Of a stretch of 64,000 nt of DNA, positions 45,891 to 55,467 are shown in pieces. A program made the translations under genes and the position numbers. Origin of the DNA: Eudorina sp. 2006-703-Eu-15. Lineage: Eukaryota; Chlorophyta; Chlorophyceae; Chlamydomonadales; Volvocaceae. The notes beneath the pieces are model-generated. The model saw only the letters and a program-made list of their open reading frames with translations. It was not told the DNA's origin and made no database searches. The DNA lies in contig BDSI01000026.1 in assembly GCA_003117195.1 (NCBI GenBank), forward strand, positions 924,397-988,396. The letters are read 5' to 3'. The first letter of the stretch is position 1; the number at the start of each line of letters is the position of its first letter.

Positions 45891-46126
45891 CAGGGTGGCT
45901 ATCTTATTTTGCAGAGTATCTACGGCCGGAGATACTCCTCGCCCAATCGTGCTGAAAGTATCTGTCGGAGGGAGCTTTTGCCGGCATTTTATCTACTCAA
46001 GGGGGCTTTTCCCCGCGCGAGAGGCCATGAGTATCTAAAACCTCATTTTTCTCCCGAGGGAAAGTATCTATCAAAACTCAAGATTTTCGGCCGAATATAT
46101 ATTCATATCTTAAGATAGCCACCCTG
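45891..46126. mobile_element. hAT-like MITE, 236 bp, inserted in the GATG array
   Basis: CAGGGTGGCTATCTTATTTTG at the left and ATCTTAAGATAGCCACCCTG at the right define the element. Read by eye it is identical in length and sequence to the 27445-27680 copy but in the opposite orientation. GATGGATG flanks both sides, consistent with an 8-bp duplication although the array makes it uninformative. Confidence 0.92.
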
Positions 46127-46214
46127 GATGGATGGATGGATGGATGGATGGATGGATGGATGGATGGATGGATGGATGGATGGATGGATGGATGGATGGA
46201 TGGATGGATGGATG
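46127..46214 (+). repeat. GATG array, right part
   Basis: About 21 further GATG units follow the MITE directly, showing that the element split one continuous array. Confidence 0.95.
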
Positions 46215-47650
46215 AATATAAGGATGGACCCGTCGGTGTGCAATAGACGGCCGCCGCAGCAACGCACCGCGCATTCATGCATTCGTTGCTGCCCCGCCCA
46301 CTGGCTGCATTGAACATTGTGCATCCGTACCCCCGCCCGCGGTGCCGGGGACGCATACCGGTCGTCCAGTAATAGAGAGCGCCGCGGGGGCAAGCGGCAG
46401 GGGTGCGGCGCGGGGTGCATCGCACGTGGGGCCGCCCGCCTGGGGGCGGTGCCCTCCCGGAAAGGAACAGATCCCGCATGCTCACCATGTGTGGACGAAA
46501 TTGAGCGTGGTGGGTGGACGTCAGTGCGTTCGACACGAACCAGAGCACCTGATGTACGGTACACGTGGTGGATTGGTTGGCGCCTCCTGTCTTGCATCTT
46601 TCGGGGGCGTCCAGCATCTGCAGAGGAGGCCTGGAGGGCCTCCCGCCCCAGCTACGATGGCGCGGCGGTTTGGGGACCTGTGTTTGACAGGTCTGGAACG
46701 GAAGGGGGAGAGTGGATCGCATTCATGACCAGCTTGCACCTCATCGGTCGGTCACCTCATTGCGGTCACTTGCATGCCACTACTGCCCATTTTGTCGTAC
46801 GTGTACGTGATGGAATGTCCCTCAAGATTCGCAACGCCCTGGCTGCCGCCTGTTACAAGCCGGCGCGGGCGCATACGCGCTGGCGCGCGGTGCACACGCG
46901 CGCACTATTGTACGACGTCCTTCGCGGTGTGCTTAGATAAGAGACCCGCCCGACCGCGGTGTGTGTAGCCGCCGGGACCGACGGGGCACGTGTCTGTACG
47001 TCAGGCACCCGAGTGACGTGATGGGTGGTTGAGGTGATAGGTGGTTGAAGCGTTTTCTCTTTCCTGTCCTGCTCTCTCCGACCACCGCTGGCCGACGTGT
47101 CATACACCTGCCGCACGTACACGTACGCATCTCCAGCACTGCTGGCGAGCCGGGTAGGTCTCGGCGAAAGGGCACTGCCACATCTGGCCGCGTTAATGTC
47201 GCGCTCGGGCCAAACACCCATGTACCGGATGGATTCGTTCGGATTCGTGGGAGGTGGGGTGCTGCGAGGCCGACAGCAGGGTCAGTCGGCCCATGCCGGC
47301 CGCTCGTGGAATCGGAAAGTGGGAGTGTGCACGCGATGATCCGTAAAGGTTCGCATGTAGTAGAGAGATTGTCATCATTGTTTCCTCTTGTACAATCGGC
47401 ACAATCAGCGAAATTCTGAAACGAGAGACGAGAGTCGGCACTACCACCAACCCCGTGTCGCCATGTGCCGACGAACGGTCGATGCAGGGCTGCGACCGAA
47501 ACGTATCAGCGAAATACAAACTATGTATGAAATAATACCTGGAGATATATTTGTGCGCGACACCATGAATACGTTGGAATGCTCACACCTACAGTACTCG
47601 ATGTATCTTAGGTACAGCGCACTAAGTATCTGCATCCATCATCAGCCCTC
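46215..47650. other. Flank between the GATG array and the bZIP upstream region; exon-like islands only
   Basis: An ORF at 46317-46940 includes a segment ([20 protein letters not shown]) matching, with frame changes, a segment near 19640 after gene B. A second segment (LKIRNALAAACYK) matches one near 19850, and a third lies at 47150-47230. The conservation of order suggests relics of one gene present in both duplicated units. No intact model could be made. Confidence 0.35.
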
Positions 47651-48447
47651 CCAAATTTGAAATCCTTGCCGATTGCAGTGCGCCGCCGTAATAAATACCA
47701 GTAAACCAAGTTGGGAATTGCCCTTGCTCCCGTCCTGCACATGAAAGCTGGGGCCCACCTCAGCTTTATCACTTTGTAATAAATTTAATGAACCGCATTT
47801 GTCCTGTCTGGGAAAGGCCTGCCCGGTTGGAGCAGGTTGGAGTGAACGAAACGGCGGCGTACCTTGCCCGCGCGGCGCGCGTTGCTACTTAAAATTTTGG
47901 GGACAACCTTGAAGGTTGCGGATGGACATACATGTTAGAGTCACACTTGGTGGGACCCATGCTGATCCGATCGATTATCCTATACCGGGGCAGCTGAATG
48001 ACACCCCATCCGTGTAAAGTGGTGCAGTTCAAGTACGTGCAAAGCGTGAGCTCGCACCGCTGCTGCAAGTTTGTTTGCAAAAAAAATGGGCGCCCCGCGA
48101 TGGATGGCGAGCAAGGCGGGCGTTGATTGGACCTTTTTGCATGCAACTTGATACGGTACGCAAACGATGTTTGCAGGTGCAAGAAGGTACCAAGCAAAGC
48201 AGGCTGTTACGTATCTAACCTTGCCGATCGTATCCCCTGGTTGGTTGGTACGACATGTCTGCGAGCGGGAACTAAGGCTGGTCCCTCAAATGCACCGATG
48301 CATCTTGTCAGGGGACTTTCTGAAATCAGTTTTCATGGACACACTCTGGTTATCCAGTGGCTAAGGAGACGATGCAAGCGCAGCAGCTCATGAGCGCCGC
48401 GTTGAAGATGGGTGCGAGTAAGACATGTGATCCCCGGATCATAAAAT

Positions 48448-49082
48448 TCATATCAAGCTCGACGCATATCGCGACTGCAGCATTACGGATAAAGTGTTAG
48501 GTGACGTTGCACAGTAACATTTGGTTTCGGCGCTCCATACGAACGGATTTATTCGATGAAAACATTTTCTAGGAACTGTAACACTTCGCTGTATTGGATG
48601 AATGATACAGAGGCCGTTTACTAGTGATACGGCAAGTCCCTGACCACCCGTGCTCACAAACCCCTGGAATGAATTGCTTGGAATTCTCTTGTAAGCACTG
48701 ATTACGCATAGCAATTGTTCAATGCTGTAAATTTCTTGAACCATTTCGCTGGGCCGTGTCAGCAAGGGTGTCAATCCTTCCTTGCATAGCAAGCGTGCGT
48801 CGATGTATCAACATGTGTATCTTCAGCGTTTGAAGTAGCACCTCCGTTTTCATTAGCTTCAACGACCAGAAGTTCTTTCAACTTGCAAAGCTGTGACGGT
48901 CGTTCAACACCCAGGAAGGTAATTGCTGCGGCGAGCTCCTTGCTTAAAGAGGCGAAATTAATTTTTGTGGATGCATATAGTGGTGGTTCTCGTGGCTCTG
49001 GATGGGGGTTGCGGAACTGCATCTGAAGAGGGATTACGCACCAGCTATGGATACGGATGATCGCTGATTGTACTGACTGCAT
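48448..49082 (-). other. Coding-like minus-strand pieces upstream of bZIP (possible divergent gene)
   Basis: Minus-strand frames read PPLYASTKINFASLSKELAA and then, in another frame, LLCKEGLTPLLTRPSEMVQE followed by IYSIEQLLCVISAYKRIPSN. Related peptides occur in the degenerate copy (32250-32560): LIKEFVSGIS, LLAVEM, LLCVASLYNATEDHAKKF. Protein-level similarity between the two copies suggests real ancestral coding. The two frames here cannot be joined by an obvious intron, so the gene is either mis-modelled or decayed. Confidence 0.35.
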
Positions 49083-49245
49083 AAACTTTTATTGTTCTTA
49101 ATTTGCCCTTCCCATTTTTTGTGGCATCATTCACGGTGGGCACAAACTTCACACTGGATGCAAGTTTTGCTTTTGCAATCCTAGCCCTTGGGCGGCGTAT
49201 TCAACTGCTTGACTGTCTGAATACTGCACGTGTCTCTCAGGACTT

Positions 49246-52200
49246 ATGGACGACTTCCATGAGATTGACGGCTTGTTCGACTACCTGGGCGCTGGCAGCA
49301 CCTCCATCGCCCACACCTCTGACCAGGGCTTACAGCAGCCAGCGGGCCTCTCAATGCCATCTCACGGGATGCTCACCAGCGGCATGGCGCTCCCGTCCTC
49401 CGGGGCTGTCCCCCAGGCAGCTGCCCTGCAACCGGGCGGCCTGCCCACCGGCCTGCCCTCAGTCCCAGGCATGGTCAGCGGCACCGCCGGAGCCGCCACT
49501 ATGCCTGGCACAGCTGGCATGGTAAATCCTTCCGGCATGGCGCCCGGTACCGGCCTGCTTGCCGGCGGCATGGGCGCCCTGCCACAGCATGCCCAGCACA
49601 CGCAGCACGGCGCTATGGGTCTAGCAGGCCTGCAGGCGCCGGTGCCCGGCGCCGCAGGTGGCCTTATGGGCGCTAACTTTGGCAGCGCTGCTGGCGGGAT
49701 GCTGGGCCTCGGTAACTTAGGGGGGCTGGGCGGCTTGGGCGCGTTGGGCAACCTCGGCGGCCTGGGTGCGCTGGGTGGCAGCCTGAGTCAGTTGGATGCG
49801 CTGCTCGGCCTGCAGACCGCTACACCGGGGATGGGCCCCGCTGGCGCGGGCGTAGGGGTCATGTCCCGTGCCTCCGTCAACACCGCCGCGGCCGGCCTCG
49901 GCCTCGCGCCCGCTGGCGGGGCCCCATCCGCTGCAGCGGCGGCGGCGATGGCCGTGCTCCACGGCGGGTACGCCGGCGCTTTCGGCGCCGGCGGCGCCCT
50001 CGGGGCCGGCGGCGCCCTCGGCGCCGCAGCCTTCGGCGGCCCTATGCCGGCGGCGCCGGCCGCCACCGCCAAGGGCGGCGCCGGCGGTAGTCGGCGCAAC
50101 CGCGCCTCCCAGCGGACCGCCCGGCGCACTGAGGCGGATGCGGGCAGCTCCGACGGCGAACTGGACTCCAACTCCGACAGTGGCAGCTCCGACGGGGACG
50201 CGCCGCTGCACAAGAGCAACAAGAAGAAGCGCGAGGGCGGGGGAGCGGAGGACGAGGCGGACAGGAGGCATGCTGCGTTACAGGAGAAGAACCGGAAGGC
50301 GCAGCGCCGTTTCCGGGAGCGACAAAAGGTGCTTATACTACCCTCCCCACCGGCAGCAGTAGCAGTAGCAACAGCATCGGCAACAGCAACAACCAGTGAA
50401 AATAGTCAGCTGGGAATAGTCAATGACAGCAGCCGCAGCCGTAGTGAACAGCTCGCGTCGACGACGCAAGAGCCGCAACAGCGGCATCAGCCCTCGAATG
50501 GTTTGCGGCAGCAGCTGCGGCAGCATCGGACCAGGCTGCGGGCTGGTGTAGGGTGCCCGTGTAGCTCCCTGTTCATGGCAGCTCATTGCTTCACGCCGGC
50601 CGGAGGCATCGGCTGTGAAAAGCCGTGTCAGCAAGGGGAAGGAGAAGAGTTCCCGTGCCGCCGCAGGTCGTTCAGCCGCCCCATCCCTCTGACCCGCACG
50701 TCAGCGCCCGCCCCTCATTCCTCCACGGCCGCCGGCCCTCCTCCGCCCCCCTTCCATCCCAGCCGGTCACCCCTGGCACTCCTTGTACCTGACCCACACC
50801 CCAAATCCCTCGGGGTCCCAGCCCTCGCAGCCAGCCCACCCGGTTGTCCCCGCCAGCTAGTTAGTGCGCGGTTCCCCGGCCGCTGTTCCCCGGCCGTTGT
50901 TCCCCGCGCGGCCAATGTTCTCATGCTGCTGTTTTTCTCGTCCGGCCGCCCGGTTACAGACCAAGCTGATGGAGCTCCACAAGCAAATCGACGAGCTGTC
51001 CGACAAGGTCTCCAACCTGCAGACGGAGAACGCGGCGCTGCACAGCAAGACGTCCATGTTGGAGAAGGTCGGTCCGGGGTCGTCCCACGCCCGGCCCCCT
51101 TGCAGTGCAGTGCAGTGCAGTGCAGTGTGGGTAGAGGGGCGCAGTGAACAGTGCGGGGAGATGGGGTCGCAGTGCAGCGCAACCCGCCGCTCCCAGCTCC
51201 CGCCACCCATGACCCATCCCCCGCGCTGCGTCCCCTATCCTGCCCATGGTGGCCTTGTTAGTTACTTCAGCAGCCCCCGCCCTGCCCACCGGCCCTCACA
51301 TTTCGCCTCCAGGTCCTGGACATGCGCAACGAGCAGATCCAGGTCATGCAGGAGAATAAGGAGGTGGGTGGGTAGACGGGTCGGCAGGGGCATCCGCTAG
51401 CGAGGGGCGGGCGGGGCCACAGCGCCGCCCACACGCAGGGGAGGCAGGGCTGTGTCCGCCACCGAGCGCTCGTAGGGCGGCCCCGGCCTTGTGGTCGCTG
51501 GGAGTTGAGCCTGGAGCAGTCTGCAGGGCTGTGCCTTATCTGCCCTGCTGGCGGCACGGGTGGAGGGGGGCGTCCGCCACCGAGCGCTCGTAGGGCCAAC
51601 CCGACCCCGAACCGACCCGGACCCCTCTGGTCCACATTCTTCCTGGCCCAGGTCGCGGAGGCGGAGCTGGCTTCCCTGGGTACTGGCCAGGCGCTGGTGC
51701 CCCTCACGGCGGAAGCCATCAAGGAGCTGTCCAGCGAGGACATCTACAGGGTCTATCAGGCGTACGTCAAAGCGCTGTCGGTACGGCTGGTGGAGGCGAC
51801 CCGTGGGTCGGGCGCCGCGGCGGAGCAGGCGGCCGACGGCAGCGGCGGCGCCGCCGCCGCCGCCGCGGACGGAACCGCGGCGGGAGCGAGCGGGGCGCCG
51901 GATGGGAAGGAAGACACGGCGGGCAGCCACAGCGGCAGTGGGGGCAACGGCAGCGGGGAGGGCGCGGGCGCGGGCGGCAGCACGGCGGGGGCTGCGGGCG
52001 GCAACTCGGTGGCACAGGGGGAGCTGGAGAGGCTGGTGCTTGAGATGGTGAGCGGGGGCGCGGTATGCGGGTAATGAGGGGTTTGGTGCGCTTTGCGGTT
52101 TTGCTGTCTTTATTGACACGGGGGGAATGAGGGGTTCCTCCCCCACACTTTGGGGTAGGACTTTGAAGGACGGGATGGAACATGGAAGGGCTTTAGGGAG

Positions 52201-55200
52201 GGCCCTGGGAGAGACCTCACGTAATCCACATAAATGTGGATTGTTAATGTGCAGCATGTTAACGCGGACCTCTTACCGTTGGATGAAATTGACTAATGCC
52301 CCTGGGCAGTCCTGTTGCTGCGGTTCTCAGTCCGTTCTCGACGTCCGTAAGGTGACGGTGACCCGTGGGTCACTGCCCGCGTCCGACCTGTGACCCGCGG
52401 GTCGTCCGCAGAGCGTGATGCTGATGCGGCTGGGCGTGGCGCGCCCTCTGGAGACGCGCAAGTTCATCGTGGTCAGCCGCCAGTACCTGGGCAACACCGA
52501 GAAGGAGGTGATCGAGCTGTGGAAGAGCGTCATGGTGGGTGGTGGGGGTGGTGGGGGTGGGTGGGAGTGGGGGTGGTTGGTGGGGGTGGGTATGTGACGG
52601 CCAGGCGCGCAGGGCGGGTGCTTGCGGGTAGCATTGCAACGCAGCAAGACAGCGTTCGGCCCCTGGCGAGGATGTGCGGCTGGCCGACACTCCCTGGTAT
52701 GCTCCTGTCTGACCGGGCCTGACGCTGGGCAAGGGCTGCTCACCCAGACCCAACGGACAGACCGCCGAAGCACTGTCGTCCCTCTGGCGTGAGGGGAGAC
52801 GGCGACGGGCCCAAGAACGCGCGTCGAAGAGCACAACGAGGGAAATGGCGGCCCTCGGGGAAAAGGGCCTTACCGGTATTCTCCTTTGGTGTGTGATGGG
52901 TGATGTGTTCGCCCGGGTTCGTTGTCGCCCTGTCCGATTTCTGTTAGGTTGCATCGAACCGACCGGGCCCCCCCTCAATTTAACCCCCAACCCAAGACCA
53001 AGACACACAGCCATCCTCCCGCCCGCCTCACCCACACGCCCGCCTGGCCGCCCACCAATCGCAGAAACATATCGAGCTGACCCCCGAGCAGATGCGCGAG
53101 ATTGTGGAGCTGAAGCGCATGTTCCTGACCAAGATCGAGCCCATCATGGACGAACGGAAGCACCTCAACATCTCCATCCAGACGAACCTGCCGCACGACA
53201 CCTTCCACACCAAGAGCTCCATTTCGTACATCAAGGTACGGTGCCGTACGCGGTGCCGTACGCGGCTGCACGCCCATCCCATGCCTTGCCGCCCCTGCAC
53301 CCCCCACCTCATGACTTCCGCCGTCTGTTCCAGCACCCATGCCCTCCCCAAAATGCAATCCCAATTCACCTGACATGACCGATTTCGTTCTGGGCCCCTT
53401 GCTATCCGTTCAACCCTCACCCATTGAACATCCCGTTCGTCCGGCCCGCCAATGCCCCCGTGCTCCCCGTCGCGCCGTCTCCGCATCCCCCTTATGTCAA
53501 TCCCGACAGCGAATGCAAGAAGTCGCCGAATGGATGATACAGTATGATATTCAATGTATTACTTTATGAAACTGAAGGTTTTCGGCACAGTCGGCGCCGG
53601 CGTCGCTGTGTGACGTCGTACAGAGGACGTCGAAGCGACGTCCTTTTGTGAATATGAACTGTCATCGCGGGAGGGAGCGCTGTAGTAGAGCTGACCGCGC
53701 GCTGCATGTGCCCCCCCCCCCCCCGCGCCGCATGCCCCTCCCGGCGCACGCCCGGGGCCCCTCCCCTAGGCCCACGAGGCGGTTTCCAAGCTGCGCGACA
53801 ACCTGCGCGCCGAGCAGCACGTGGTGCTGGAGTTCGCCATCGCGGTGTTCCGCGGCGTCTTCCGCCCCGCCCAGATGGCGACCCTGCTGGTGCGCTGCTA
53901 CCCGGCCGTCCCGGACGCGCTGGGCATCGCGAGCGCGCTGGCCACCGAGCTGGGGGAGCCCGACTCGCCGGCCACACAGCAGCTGGCCATGCAGCTGGGC
54001 GGCTACGCTGTCCGTGAGTACCGGGACCGGGGCCCGGAAGGGGGGAGAGAACGGAGAAACAGGCGGGGGAGCGAGAGGGCGGGGGAACTGGGGAGAAGAC
54101 AAACAAGAAGGGAAGATAAAGGGCAAGGGAAGATAAACCAAAACTAAAACCAACTAAAACCAAGCTAAAACCGACAGGCCCGGACGCAGTAAGGGCACAG
54201 GTGGTGGCCGGAAAGGGGAGACGGAACCCAAGGGACGCAGCCTCGGGCGCAGGGGGGTCGACACGGGGTGTGGGGAACAGCAGGCGCCGACAGGTTGGTT
54301 TAGTTTGTGTGTCAAAGACAACTGAGCCGCGAGAAGCGAAGGTTTGTGTGGTGCGTGTGGGTGGTTTGGGGAGGGCAGCGACGGGCGTGCGCGCCCGGCA
54401 CGGACGGCGTCTGACCGCTGCCGGCACCCCTCCGGGTGCTGTGCCGCGGCAGCCCATACTTCCGCCACGCCGCGGGGCGCTTCTGGGATGCCTCCAATCC
54501 TCCCATTCAGTCCAAACCCCCAGTCGTCTAAGAGGAGGGTCGTCGTTTGAGAAGCGGCGGGCCTACCTGGCGGTGGTGCTCGGCGCCCAATCTCATCCTG
54601 CGCTCTCTCGCGGCCCGGCTCGTCCCCGATCCAATCCCCGATCCAACTCCCGATCCAGTCCCTCAAAACCCAGACCTTTGCTCTGGCAGTCAGCGCAAGT
54701 TATTACTTCACCCTCGCCCGTTGAACCCGTTACTCTACCCGCGCTGGTCTATCAATGCGCCATAACAAACCCTCAAACCCTCAAACCCCCTCCGCACCTC
54801 GGGCTCTGCGCCACCACGGGCGTCGCTCCTCGATTCCCCTTGCGCAGCCGGTGCGGGGGTGCAAGCGAGCGGCTCGGGCACCGCGGGTCTGCTGGCGATC
54901 CATCCCAGCCTCATGCCCATGGACGCCAGCGTGGGGGTGGGCGTGGGCCGGCAGCTGATGCAGCAACAGCAGGCGGCTGCGCAGCAGCTGCTGCAGCAGC
55001 AGCACCTGCCTCAGCCAGCGGCTGCGCTGCCCGCGTCCCTGGGGGCCGGGCATATGGCCATGGGCTCGGCGGCGGCAGTGGCGCAGCAGCAGCAGCAGCT
55101 ACAACAGCAGCTACAGCAGCAGCAGCAACTACAGCAGCAGCAGCAACTACAGCAGCAGCTACAGCAGCAACAGCAGCAGCAGCAGCAGCTACTACAGCAC

Positions 55201-55467
55201 CAACACCACCCGATGCTGCAAATGCTGCAGATGCAGCAGCAGCAGCAGACTCAGCAGCAACAGGTGCTTCAACACCCAACGCTGCAGCAGCAGGTGCTGC
55301 AGCAGCAGTCGCAGCAGGTGCAGCAGCAGACCGCCGGTGCGTACGGCAACCTGCTGAATGCTGGAAGCGCCGATTTTGCGGGGCTTGGCGGGCTCTCGCC
55401 GGAGATGCGCGCTCGGTCGGGGTCGATGTCGGGTTCGTCAGCGGCCACGCCGACCGTAGGGAGCTAA
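49246..55467 (+). CDS. bZIP transcription factor with YAP-type basic region and Gln-rich C-terminus
   Basis: Eight exons with consistent phases total 2796 nt (931 residues): 49246-50328, 50960-51067, 51313-51363, 51652-52047, 52412-52534, 53065-53235, 53770-54013, 54848-55467. The N-terminus is Gly/Ala/Met/Pro-rich. An acidic stretch (SSDGELDSNSDSGSSDGD) and KKKRE precede the DNA-binding helix EKNRKAQRRFRERQK (residues about 347-361), which fits N-x2-A-Q-x2-F-R of fungal YAP/PAP1 factors. The zipper is split over two small exons (LMELHKQIDELSDKV, NLQTENAALHSKTSMLEK, LDMRNEQIQVMQENKE). Exons 4-7 encode a helical region (VARPLETRKFIVVSRQYLG, LTPEQMREIVELKRMFL, AHEAVSKLRDNLRAEQHVVL) that may correspond to the C-terminal DOG1-like region of plant TGA factors; I am not sure of this. 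The last exon is polyglutamine-rich. The start ATG directly follows a CTCTCAG acceptor, so a 5'-UTR intron is likely. Nuclear regulator; targets unknown. Confidence 0.9.
51103..51127 (+). repeat. (GCAGT)n pentanucleotide repeat in bZIP intron
   Basis: Five GCAGT units (GCAGTGCAGTGCAGTGCAGT and continuing) lie shortly after the zipper exon. Confidence 0.9.
55080..55335 (+). repeat. CAG/CAA glutamine-tract repeat in bZIP exon 8
   Basis: Mixed CAG, CAA and CTA/CTG codons encode Gln-Leu runs (QQQQQLQQQLQQQQQLQQQ). Mixed codons make it less prone to slippage than pure CAG. It is likely an activation or aggregation-prone segment. Confidence 0.9.

Noticed and set aside
44439..46118. Long MDGW-repeat ORFs (420-470 codons) as proteins
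   Set aside because: All plus frames are open because a 4-bp repeat cycles through the same codons; there is no non-repeat domain, and the frames run into an inserted MITE.
46128..46597. Minus-strand ORF joining the GATG array to 46597 as a gene
   Set aside because: Half is the antisense repeat (HPSI), and the rest has no homology between the duplicated flanks in that frame.
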